From assembly GCA_003339415.1 (NCBI GenBank), contig PDHQ01000070.1, positions 1-64,000 of the forward strand: 64,000 bases of DNA. The letters are read 5' to 3'. This DNA is from Ophiocordyceps camponoti-saundersi (nom. inval.). Lineage: Eukaryota > Ascomycota > Sordariomycetes > Hypocreales > Ophiocordycipitaceae. Below are positions 41,900 through 52,900 of the stretch, piece by piece; positions within the stretch are counted from its first letter, which is position 1, and each line of letters opens with the position of its first letter. Below the pieces are notes generated by a model, which worked only from the letters and a program-made list of their open reading frames with translations, made no database searches and was not told the DNA's origin. The translations under genes were made by a program, and so were the position numbers.

Positions 41900-43732
41900 C
41901 TAACCCGGTCTCGGACGCTTCAGCGGGTGAGCCTCCGTGTTAAGCACCCACTGATCCAAGTTGATGACACTCTCGTCCTCAAAGATGAGGTAAAAGTATT
42001 TCGTCGTCTCGGAGAGCCAGAATGTCTGTCCCGTGAGGCGCAGGTCAGCACACGAAAACGAATGGGGGGAAAAACAGTAGAACAGAGGGGAAGGGATGGA
42101 AGAGCTCACCTCCATAGAGTCCGCCTTGAGACTCCCCCGAACCCTCACATCATCAACTGACGCAAACGCCAACTCCGTCTCCGTCTCCCTGACGATGCCC
42201 TCCCACATCCGCCAAGCAGCATCGCGCCAGAGCTGCAGTCCAGTGATGCGCCACAGATAAAATACGCTCTCCACCGCCTCGGGCCGAAGAAGGTATCGCG
42301 CATCGCGGACCCGCACGAACCCGGCCGGCAGCTTCTCGTGACCGTTGAGCGATCTGGTAGCCGACGCGGCAACGGCGGCGGAGGAGGCGTCGTAGTCGTC
42401 TTCGCCATCATGGCCGTCGCCGAGTCGGCAAGGCCCCTCTAGCCGATCGCACGCCACCAGCTCCGAAATCTCGGGCATGATGTTGGTCGCGAACGAGTCG
42501 TAGGCCCACACGCATCCGGCAGTCAGTCGAGACCCCAGGGCGACGTAGTCGCTTCGCGAGAGAAGCCTGCCAGCGAGCGCGTAGGTCCCGCCGGCGAAGC
42601 AGGTGAGATGCTGCATCTCGGGCGTCAGCGTCGCCCGACCGTCGTCCCAGGCTAGCCGTCCAGCCATGAGCACCTTATCGTCCTCCTTGGGCGTGGCCGG
42701 TCGGAAGAGAAGCCGCTCGTGGGCGGCGTCGAGGGCCCGCGTCGCCATGTCCTCGTATTGCGGGTCGAGACCACCCAACAGGGCGTGCATCTTGGGCAGA
42801 TACTCGTAGAGGGAATCAGCCCCGGCACCGAGCGTAAAGACGTCGCCGTCGGCCGTCTCGTCGCGCAAATCGACGACGCGAGGCCACAGTCCCGGAACTT
42901 TGGTGTCGGTCTGCGCGCGGCGGAAGAACTGCTTGACCCGCTCGCCGGCGTCGTAGTAGCGCGCGTCACCTGTGAGCTGGGTAAGCCGAGTGAGCTCCAG
43001 ACAGAGAGAACCGGCCGCGGCCGTGGGCATGCTCGCGTCGGCCTTTTGCTGTCCGGACCTGGCACGCGCCTGGTCGAGCCAGCGAGTCGGCAGCCGATTC
43101 GGCGTATCAAAGGCCGCATAGAGCATGTTTCCGAGCTCGACCGCCTTGGCGAGAAGCACAGCTTCGCCCGAAAGGTCGTATGCCGCCAGGAGACCGCCGA
43201 GGTGGCGGATCGTCACCTCGAATACGTCCAGGGGCTTGCCGTCGTGCGTCTTGGACCAGTCGAGGACGGCCACCTCACGGACCGCCAGCTTGAAATCGTC
43301 GCGAAGGCCCATGATCCAGAGAGTGTCGAGGGCGTCAACCAACTGCGCAGCCCAGCCAGAAAAGGTCTGACGGCCCTTGCCCGACAAAGGCATGAGCTCG
43401 TCCTTTCCCCATGCATGCGCCTTGTAGGCCTCCCAGCTCTTCACGAAGGCCCTTTTCACAGCGTCTCTGCGAGCCCTCGCCACATCATCGCGCCCCGAGG
43501 ATTTCTTCGTCGCCTGCACGCGCGGAAAGGCCTTGGGTCTGCCTGTGGGAGGACGGCGAACCCGCGCGACAGGATGAGAGGGTTTTACCCGAGTCCAGTC
43601 AAAGCTGCTGGCGACGTAGCGCACACTTCCAGCCGTCGTGATCCTCGGACCACCGCGGCCGAGCAACAAGGTGAGGATGAATGCAAGGGCGGCCAAAACG
43701 GCCAGGGCGCCCAGTCGACGCAAGTTCAGCAT
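41900..43732 (-). CDS. GH47 class I alpha-1,2-mannosidase, type II membrane protein
   Basis: Two exons (42110-43732, 41900-42025) encode 582 residues. Residues 6-25 form a signal anchor, placing the enzyme in ER or Golgi, where GH47 enzymes trim alpha-1,2-mannose from N-glycans or mark misfolded glycoproteins. Family landmarks are LVDALDTLWIMG near 131-142, GADSLYEYL with the catalytic Glu near 303-311, HLTCFAGG near 375, RPEAVES near 483, ETTKYFYLIF, and the calcium-binding Thr in NTEAHP close to the end. The stretch about 430-465 is an Asp/Ala/Ser insertion. The only intron (84 bp) is a multiple of three and has no stop, so read-through would insert 28 residues before the essential C-terminal motif. 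Confidence 0.92.
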   Translation of the reverse strand: MLNLRRLGALAVLAALAFILTLLLGRGGPRITTAGSVRYVASSFDWTRVKPSHPVARVRRPPTGRPKAFPRVQATKKSSGRDDVARARRDAVKRAFVKSWEAYKAHAWGKDELMPLSGKGRQTFSGWAAQLVDALDTLWIMGLRDDFKLAVREVAVLDWSKTHDGKPLDVFEVTIRHLGGLLAAYDLSGEAVLLAKAVELGNMLYAAFDTPNRLPTRWLDQARARSGQQKADASMPTAAAGSLCLELTRLTQLTGDARYYDAGERVKQFFRRAQTDTKVPGLWPRVVDLRDETADGDVFTLGAGADSLYEYLPKMHALLGGLDPQYEDMATRALDAAHERLLFRPATPKEDDKVLMAGRLAWDDGRATLTPEMQHLTCFAGGTYALAGRLLSRSDYVALGSRLTAGCVWAYDSFATNIMPEISELVACDRLEGPCRLGDGHDGEDDYDASSAAVAASATRSLNGHEKLPAGFVRVRDARYLLRPEAVESVFYLWRITGLQLWRDAAWRMWEGIVRETETELAFASVDDVRVRGSLKADSMEVSSSIPSPLFYCFSPHSFSCADLRLTGQTFWLSETTKYFYLIFEDESVINLDQWVLNTEAHPLKRPRPG

Positions 43733-44682
43733 GATGGCGAGCGCATTCGGAGAAAGGGGAGCTTTTGGATGTCAGGAGAGACGAACACACAAAGAGGATA
43801 GCAAGCAGCCAAAGGAGCGAGCAAGCAGAGGATAAAGGAAGGAAAAAGGAGTCGGTGCGCGAGGCTGCAACAAAAGGGAGCTTGACTGGACTGAGGTTGG
43901 TCAGGCTGCTCTCTAGCTCTCTTTCCCCCAGTTAGTACTCCGTACTTTCCCCCTCTCCCCTCTCCCCTCTCCCCTCTCCCCTCTCCCCTGATCCTGATCC
44001 TGATCCTGATCCTGATATAGTGGTACGTACCGTCAGCCTTACCTGAACCCCTTCCTTCCCTTCCTTCCCTTCCTTCCTTCCTTCCTCCTCCAGTCAGTCC
44101 TGGGTAAGGGTTGCTCGGCCCGTTGCGGCCCCGGCACGAGACTCGGACCCAGACTCATGCAAGAAACGAGCGTCTTCTCTCTCTGTTACACCTATCATCT
44201 CTCCTCAGCTTCTTACCACCACTACTGCTACTATGGTACCACCATAAACGAATATCCTCTGCTTCATACTACCCCGATGAGCCACTCAACAGCACATAAC
44301 CCGTCCCTCTCCCCCCTAAAAGACTGCGGTGTAACACAGCCTCTCCCCTTCTTCAAGCCCCTTTCATCGCCTTTGCCAGCAAGTCGGCAACCACCAAACC
44401 GCGAGGTGCATGCTTTCATGTTAACCGCGATAACATAACGGGCTCCCTCCGGACCACGTCCCCTTCAACCTTCGACGCTTTTTCCCCCCAACTCCAGCGT
44501 CGAGATCTTTGGTGGTGTTCCTCTGGCGGCCACATGTAGCGGCGGCGTGACCGGCGACAGACGACACCCCCGTCAGGGCAAGCTCCGTCGCCGATACCAA
44601 TTCAGTAGACTCCCAAGGTGAGCCTTTTTTTTTTCTGCTAATCGACTTGCGCGCGTCCATGCTCTCCGTCTACCGCGTTAAA
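43733..44682. other. Mannosidase promoter with microsatellites and UPF1 3' flank
   Basis: Contains CTCTCCC-type repeats (about 43951-43988), five GATCCT units (about 43988-44017) and CCTT-type repeats (about 44048-44090) within 360 bp of the mannosidase start. The remainder shows no gene. Confidence 0.6.
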
Positions 44683-47600
44683 TCAGTCGTAACCCCCACC
44701 GATCTGGCTGTGGAACGCGGTGCTGATGCTCTTCTCGTCGTCGTCGTACCGTCGCCCGTAACCACTGCCGCCGTGCGACATGCGTCCGTTGCTCTCCACG
44801 TACTGCTTAAGCCGATCGCTCTGCGTGTACGACACGGGTCGCGTCCCCGTCACCGCGTCGTGCAGCCCCGCTCCAAGGCTGACGCCGCCCTGTCCGACGC
44901 CTTTGCCGCCGATGACGCTCGTCGCCGTAGTCGTCTCCGTCAGCTCAGAGTTGGCCACGCTCTCGCCCGCCACGCTCTCAGCCGCCCGTGCACGGCCCTT
45001 GTTACCCCGTCCGGGACCAGCCACGCCGGGGAGCCCGGGCCAATGCTCCGGCGTGAAGCTCGAGAACATGGCGGGAAACGAAGTGTTGAGCGCCGCGCCG
45101 CCGCCATAAGCAGACCCCTGGATCGAGGACACGTCGTCGGGGATGTACGACATCATCGAGCCTCCGTCTAGGTCGCGCCCTCCCATGCCGTTGTGTCGAC
45201 CGTTGGCATAACCACCCGGATTGGCGTAGTGCGAATGGTAGCCGTTCTTCTGCCGATAACTCATCTTGGGGCGACTGAACTGGAGCAGGCATGCCTGGAG
45301 GTTGGTCAATGGTCCCTCGACGAAGCACTTGCGGTCCTTGAAGTGCACCAGGAGGCTGTGCCAGAGCTCGTGCTTTGATAGCACCTTGGGGTTGCCCAGG
45401 ATCACCAGTCCGTACTTGGCCCGGGTCAGAGCCACGTTGAGGCGACGCGGATCCGACAGGAAGCCGATGCCCTGGTTCTCGTTGGATCTGACGCAAGAAA
45501 GTACGATAAAGTCCTTTTCGCGGCCCTGAAAGGCGTCGACGGACGCGACCTCGACCTCCTTGTACTGCTCCTTTTTGTACTGGCCCGAGTTCTGCATCGT
45601 CGTCACAATGTAGCTGCGCTGGCCCTCGTACGGCGTGATGACGCCAATCTCGCTCGGCTTCACGCCAGCCCTGAAAAAGCGCGTCACCGTCTTCTCCACG
45701 TTGGACGCCTCCGTGCGGTTGAGGTAGGATGTGCCCGAGGTGGAAATCTCCTCGCTGCCTAGGTTCGACCAAAACATCATAGGCATGTCGGCGACGGGCC
45801 AGGGAAAGTCAACATCCTTGCGGAGGCGCTGCTCGTGCGTCACGCCGTTCTGCAACGCACCCTCGTAAAACATGTTGGAAGGAAACTCCGAGAGGCAGGG
45901 GTGCATCCGGTACTGGATCTTGAGACGGATCGGGGACAGCTGCAGGTGAATCAGGCGCTCAAACAGCGACTGGTTAAGCCCGGCCTTGGCCGCCTTCTTA
46001 TTCATGATGACAGGGCCCAGCTGCTTGTGGTCGCCAACCAGTACCACCTGCTTGCAGCCGAGGACGAGAGGAATCAGGCACTCGGGCTCGGCCGACTGGG
46101 TCGACTCATCGATGAGCACGTTGCGGAATTTCATCTTGGACAGGCGGGGGTCGCCGGCGCCAACGCAGGTGCAGCAGACCACCTCGGCATTTTGAAGAAT
46201 CTCGCGCTCGGCCTGCTTGGTGAGCTGCTTGAATTTCTTCTCATCCTGGCTCGAAAGCTCGCCCACGTCGGCCTTGAGCTGCGACAGCTTGACGAGCTCC
46301 GTGTTGTGGTCCGCCATGCGAACTTGCTCATGCAGGGCCAAGAAGCTGACCGACGACTCGACATCTTCGCGCGACTTGGCCGTAAGGCGCGCCACCTTGA
46401 GCCCGGTCCGGTGGATGCGCTCGCAGAGCTGATCGACAGCGACGTTGGATGGCGCACAGACGAGGACCTGGTTTCCCGTCGTCTTGGCCAGGTGGTAGAT
46501 GATGGTGGCCGACGTCACCGTCTTTCCCGTGCCGGGTGGACCCTGGATCAGACTGATGGGCTTCTGCAGGACCGACTTGATGGCATCGACCTGGCTCTGA
46601 TTCAAGTCCGGCAGGCCCGGGGCCGACCACTTCTTCAGCTGCGTCGCCTTCATGGGCTGTAGGTGCACCTCGTGGCCGAGAAGAACGTAGTAAATGTAGC
46701 CCGAGACGCTCATCTCATCGACGGCAAATGTTTTCATGGCGAGCTGCATGCGGTCGTAAGACGTTGCCTTCCAGACATAGTCGGCTGAGAAGTTATGCGA
46801 CAAATCAGTGGGCACTTGCTTGTCATTGCCATTCTTGCGCAACTCGAGGCAAACCTCGTCGGACTGGCTGTTGGGGATCTTGATGACATATCCCACACCC
46901 TCCCAAGGATCGCGGAGCTCGCCGTTGTAGCGCAGGCGCATCTCGTCGCCGACAGCGAGCTTGACGTCACCAGACTCGATCTTGTGGAGATTGAAGCTGA
47001 CGAGGTGCTTATTGTTGAGGCCGTAGTCCCAGCGCACCGTCAGCCCGTCCTCCGACTGAGCCTCCTTGAGCTTTTTATCATAGTCGGACTCCATCTTGAC
47101 CAGGGGGCCAAAGGTGTTCTGATAGTGGTAGGGGTCCTCGTATCGGAGAAGCACCGGGTCGGGATCGTCGTCGATGTTAGAAGCCTTTTCGAGATCCACC
47201 GCCGTGGCGTTGGGGTCCACCTTCCACATCTCCTCCAGCCTGCATATGGTATTTACCGACACGTGGCGGGCGCGGAGCTGCTCCGAATCTGAGGGCGGAC
47301 TGACAAGCCAGCTCAAGAAGGCCCTCTCCTCGATGAGAGGCTCCCAACGCGAAATGTCCCAGTTCATATCTTTGTTAGAGGTGCTCGCGGCGCAAGGCTG
47401 GCGACAGAGCAGGACGACAACAGTGTCTGACTTGGCCGGAATAAAACCCAGCAAAAACGCATTCTTCGTCCCACAGTTGTAGCACTCGAGAACGGTATCT
47501 CCAAGGGCCGAGTCTGGGTGCAACTGGACCTCCTTGTGTCTCGCGCGGACGAGGTGGTTGACAATGTGGGTGGAGGAGCCATTGCCTCGGGCGCCGCAGA

Positions 47601-48030
47601 ACCATTTGTTGCAAGTAAGGCACTTGACGACGGAAGCGGGAGAGTGTATGCCGCAGTATCTATGAAGATGGCGTCAGCTGTGAATAAAGTGGCACGAAAA
47701 ATTGAAAAGACAAGGACTTGCGAAGCCGAAAGCGGGCGGGGGTGACACTTACGTGCAAGCATGGGCAGGAAGTTGCTTTTCCTCGCTCACATCCTTGAGC
47801 TTCATGCCCATCATTCCATCGACAGGAACGCTGTTGAGGCTATCATTATCTTCCTCCTCGAGCGCCTCCGTCTGGTTGTCGTCGTCGTCGGCGCGACGTC
47901 GGCCGCCGGTGTTGCCGAAAAGGAGACTCTCATCGTGGTCAAGGGCGGACAAGTCGTCGGCCCCAGCGTTGATGGCCGCAGCTGAGTCGGAGATGAGGTG
48001 GTTTCCCACGTGCGTGAATGCACCTTCCAT
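44683..48030 (-). CDS. UPF1: NMD RNA helicase Upf1
   Basis: Two exons (47753-48030, 44683-47659) encode 1084 residues. Upf1 is the ATP-dependent 5'-3' RNA helicase at the core of nonsense-mediated decay. An acidic N-terminal tail precedes the Cys/His-rich domain starting [18 protein letters not shown] (residues about 92-109), which binds Upf2. Helicase landmarks are GPPGTGKT (466-473), [24 protein letters not shown], the DEST motif [16 protein letters not shown] and [13 protein letters not shown]. The C-terminal tail of about 150 residues is Gly/Ser/Asn-rich. The start is the ATG of MEGAFTHVG. It is divergent from IMP4. Confidence 0.96.
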
Positions 48031-48616
48031 GGTGCTCGATCGAGATTGAAGTCGCAAACGTGGCGGTGGTAGTTATCTTGCTGTGGTACTTTGATGTCGT
48101 TAGAAGAGAAAAGAACAGATGTCGCGAGGAGGAAGGAAGATTCTTAGTCGCAGATAATGAGGCTCCCGTTCAAATAACTGACCTCCTAGTCACCAAAGTG
48201 CAGTTGATTCCAGAAAGACCGCACAGCGCGGTCGCTTCAGGCGGCTTCGGGTTGCGAGGTTTCAATATCACGTCGGAAGCGGTTCACATCATCGCGGCGA
48301 AGGATGCTTCGCGAGGCTTTTGCTTAGTATCGGCGCGTTTACTCAGGATTCGATCGTAGCTGGCCGAGGATGTAGGATAAATGGGCTGGGCCTGGATGCG
48401 GCCTTGGATTGGGGATTTTTTTTCTGGCTTGAATTGCTGCGAAGGCGAACTCAGCCGGAGTTTCGGTGGGACTATCATCAAGGCCACGTGATACTCACTA
48501 AGCGCCTTAATCGATAAAGGCAGAACTTCGGTACATTTCATGATTGGGTCAGATTTTCATCGTGAGTTGAGGTAAAAGTTGACGAACTTCTAAAGTGTTT
48601 AACAAACAGAGCAATC
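48031..48616. promoter_or_regulatory. Divergent UPF1/IMP4 promoter
   Basis: A 586-bp region between two start codons that contains a T8 tract near 48415. No recognised binding site. Confidence 0.5.
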
Positions 48617-49578
48617 ATGATAGTGAGTCGCTCGTCGATACGGGACACTTTTGCAGGAGACTGATCATGACAAAAAACGAATAACAGCGCAAGCAAGCGC
48701 GCCAACGGCGCGACTATCTCTACCGGCGGGCGCTGCTCCTCCGCGACGCCGAGATGAGCGAGAAGAGGGCCAAGCTTCGGGCGTCTCTAGCAGCAGGAAA
48801 ACCGCTAGAAGCATCTGTCGCCAACGACAAGTCTCTGAGAAAAGACTACGCATACGACGAGTCCATGCCGGAGCGGACCACCGACGAGCAGCTCGACCTG
48901 GACGACGAGTACGCTCAGCTCTCGGGCATGGTTGACCCGCGAGTGTTAGTAACAACTTCACGAGACCCGTCGACACGGTTATCTGCCTTTGCCAAAGAGA
49001 TTCGACTACTACTGCCGACGTCGGTACGATTGAACCGTGGAAATCTGATACTCCCAGACTTGGTGCGGTCGGCAGAGTCAGCTGGGCTATCCGACATTGT
49101 GCTGCTTCACGAGCACCGCGGCACACCTACGGCGCTGACGCTGACACATTTCCCTCACGGGCCTACGGTGTCTTTTTCGCTGCACAATGTGATTTTACGA
49201 CACGATATCCCCGGCAGCGTTCGGGGGACTGTGAGCGAATCGTATCCGCATCTCATCTTTGACGGATTTACAACGAATCTGGGGCGGCGAATGGTCAAGA
49301 TCCTGAAACACATTTTCCCTCCTCGGGAACAGATCACGAGCAAGAACAAGGTGGGGAATCGCGTGGTGACGTTTAAGAATATGGAGGATAGCATTGAGGT
49401 GCGGCATCACGTCTTCGTGAGGACGGGGTACGACAGCGTCGAGCTAGCCGAGGTGGGCCCAAGGATGACGATGAGGCCCTTTGAAATTCGAGGCGGAACG
49501 CTGGAGAACAAGGATGGCGATGTCGAGTGGCATCTGACTCAGTACACGCGAACCGCGAAGAAGAAGAGCTACCTGTAG
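48617..49578 (+). CDS. IMP4: U3 snoRNP protein Imp4 (Brix domain)
   Basis: Two exons (48617-48622, 48688-49578) encode 298 residues. Imp4 acts with Mpp10 and Imp3 in the small-subunit processome to cleave pre-rRNA for 18S. Exon 1 contributes only Met-Ile. Exon 2 continues RKQARQRRDYLYRRALLLRDAE, which restores the basic N-terminal helix typical of Imp4. The Brix domain begins at VLVTTSRDPSTRLSAFAKEI, with NRGN and GPT-SFSLHNVILRHD segments, and ends in the MRPFEIRGGTLE region. A later ATG at 48754 would lose the conserved helix, so the split start is preferred. Confidence 0.93.
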
Positions 49579-49985
49579 TGCGCAAAAAGAGGAAATGGCG
49601 TTGACAGGGGGAGGTTTCGACTGCGGGCAATCAGCTGCCGGGCTAAGCCACGAGTTTGCGAGCCTTGGCAGAGTTTTATGCCGTGAAAGGCATGGAGGAG
49701 GCGCAGCCAGTCGTGCAATAAACTGCGATGCTGGCTAATCTAGGAAGCACACCTTTTGAAAGGCTTGCTGAGGCTGTGAGAGGGCAGCGAAACCAGAGCC
49801 ATAAAACACTTTCTTTCCCGTGTCCTCCCTCAAGAACAGGGAAGGTAGCGAGAGGAGTTGGCATTGGCCGGAGTGACACACGGACGATGACGCTTGCACG
49901 TGTCCTGGCAGCAGTCAACCCCCTCCCAGGTTAGCTTCTGTCTGCGACTACCTAACTGCACTACTTCCCTCCTGCATCATCCGCC
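49579..49985. other. IMP4 3' flank up to the right RIP block
   Basis: About 400 bp of normal composition. CpA/TpG content collapses within about 50 bp of 49990-50040. Confidence 0.5.
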
Positions 49986-49999
49986 CCTAGGACCCACTA

Positions 50000-52900
50000 T
50001 TAGTGCCAACAGCAAAGCGAGCCTAGAACGCTAATACCCCTATTTTCCGGCCTTTGGCCCCAAACTTCGACGATAATTACGATACCTTACCAAGGCCCCG
50101 TCGTAGCCGATAAGAGGCACGAGGTATCTTCCGCGATACTCGCTATTATCGTAGAAAACCTAGAGATAGTCCCTATTATACTACGCCTAGCGAGGGTCCT
50201 AAAGAGGCTTACGGCCGAAGGTTAAGAGCCTTAGACCTAGGAAAGTAGCCGCCGCTAAACCCTTTCCTCGTCTATCTACGCTAAGGCTATTAGCCCCGCC
50301 GTCGAGGAAATACTCTCGTAGAAGGCCGAAGAAGTAAAGGTCCTTCGAATAGCTACCTTTACCCTCGACTAAATAATCGCCGGCTTTACTATAAGATATA
50401 AGAAAGCTTACGCTTAGGGCCTCGCCTACGCCTTTAAGAACGCTATTTACTACTACGCTACTAGCTTAGGATAAACGCGATATGCTAACGCGTATAATAC
50501 GCTAGTTCTAATTATAGAATAATAATAAACCCCCCTTATATATACGCGTAAGGTATATAAGATAACTTAGGTAAGGGTAGCTAGCTTACCCCCCCCGAAC
50601 CTAACCCTTAAGGCTACGCCCGCCTAAAGAAAGCTTACGATAACTAACCTAACTGCTACGGTAAAGTCCCTCTAGACGCGCCCTAACCTACGTATCTTTC
50701 TTCAGTTCGCGGAGAACGCTACCTAAAGGGACTCTCTACTTTTCGCTATACGTAAAGCTATCGCCGAAGCTCTTTAACGCCTTATCTAAGACTTCCCCTC
50801 CGCTAGTATAATAAAGATAGGCTTCTTAGTTACCGCTACTAACGCCGCTACCTAATAAGTAGCCTTATAGAACGCGGAATAAATCCGAACCGCTCTATAT
50901 TATATTAAAGTTAACGCCCCCGAGAAGTAAGTTACCTACGCCGTCCTATAAGTCCTAATAAATATAACTAATCTCTTCGATAAGTCGCCGATCCTAATCT
51001 CTAAACTTATATAAGAAAAGGTTAAGGTTTAAATAGGTCTTAACCTAGTTAGCTACCGCCCCTCCGCCTACTAGGACCCCCTAAATAAAAGGTCCGAGAT
51101 AACCTAGCTTATCTCCTTTAACTAGAAGGTTAAGCTATTCCGTCTTTTTAATATTAGTTAGGCCGCTAGGGAGATTATAAAAAACTCCCCCCTAGTCTAA
51201 TACTAAAAGTATTATAATTAATACGGAGCCCGCCCTTATAACCGAAAACCCTATTATAAGACTTATAGCAGGTAGGAGTATAGTAAATATAACTAACTTA
51301 CGTAATATACTAACTACTTCGGGCTATATATATTAATATAGGGAGCCTACCCCGCTAGATTACGCTATATTAATAGCACCCTCTCTTAGCTAACTAGCTA
51401 GTAGAGGAAGAAGATCTAGCAAACGGGCCTAGCTACCTTTAAATAAGTATACGGGAAATAATTACTAAACCCGCCTAACGAAAGTAACCCCCCCTCCTCT
51501 CTTAAGGACTATAACTTAGCACTATTAGGCCTAGAGAGCAGTAACGCTATAAATAGCTAGTAAGCCCTTATAGCCTTATAAGCCTCTTAAGACTCTAAGT
51601 CTAACTCTAACGTATAAGTCGCCGACGCCGCGCCCGACCTATCTCTAGCCCTAAAGAACCCGGAAACGCCTATCCTACTACCTAGCTATACTTAGCTAAT
51701 AGCTAATATAGATATAGAAAAGAACGAAGGAGAACTTAGCGCCCTAGTAACTTATAAAGCTAAGACCCCTAGCAAGCTTACTTAGAAGGCCGTCTAGTAG
51801 GGGCGAGTTTAGAAGACTAAGCTAGCTAAGGCTACCCGTAGCACCTAATAAGCACGCACTCTATAACCTAAATATACTACTAAACTAAGTATAATAGAGA
51901 TTACCTTAAGGTATTCTAAGCGAATATAGCGAAAGATAGCGTAGTATACGATATTATACTAAAATTTACTTTTATAAATACTACGAATATAGTCCTAATT
52001 TAGGAGCCCTATTATAATAATAACCCCCCCTTAAAATATAAATAAAGTTATACCTTAAGTTTAATTACTATACCCTAGTTAATAGCTAGACTTATAAGGC
52101 TAAGAAGCCCCGCGTACTAACTTATATAAGGCGCGGTACCGGCCTTAACGCGTTCTTATAGCGAGAGCTAGAGGCGCTAAAGATAAACTATAGAGACCTT
52201 ATATAAACTAAGGTTTATAATATTATTATCGTTAATACCTATATCTAGCCGAGGATTAAGAACCTCTAAACGCTTCGTATCTTATTTAGATAAACCCCTA
52301 TAGCACGTACCCTTATCGCTAGAGATTTTAATCTTAAGCACCTTACCTAATAGCTAAGACTCCGCTAAGGCGAATAGGACTTAGGGGCCCCTCTCCTAGT
52401 AAACTATACCTTCCGGCATAACCTCGTAATTTTTAATAAGATCGGCCGCCTAATATATAATTATAGTAATATCCTTAACTTAGCCCTTTTAAATATCCTT
52501 TTAGTAAGTATTATTATTACGGAATACTTTTATATTAGCTCGGACCACGCTACCCTAATTATAGTCTTTAAGGGTATCCTTATAGCGGCCGAAATTAACC
52601 GAAAATTTACGCTTAAGGATTACCCGAACGAATAAGTAGCGTACGTAGTATAAGTATAAGCGGGGGTAACCCTACTACTACTAGCTTTAGATAAACCTAA
52701 CGCCCTAAATACCCTCGCTAAAGCTATCGCTATATTACTCTAAAATAGCCTTATTACTATAAGCAGACCCGCTAAATAAGGAGCTAGAAAAACCCCCTAG
52801 TAGATAAAAGATTATACTATACTTATAGGCAGATTCCGTAATAAATATCGCCGCTACTTACGAGGAGAGAATACGAAGGAAGCTAGATATACCCTACGTA

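Noticed and set aside
42719..43801. 360-codon plus-strand frame opposite the mannosidase
   Set aside because: Antisense shadow of a GC-rich GH47 coding region; composition only.
45835..46662. 275-codon plus-strand frame opposite UPF1
   Set aside because: Antisense shadow of the helicase core.
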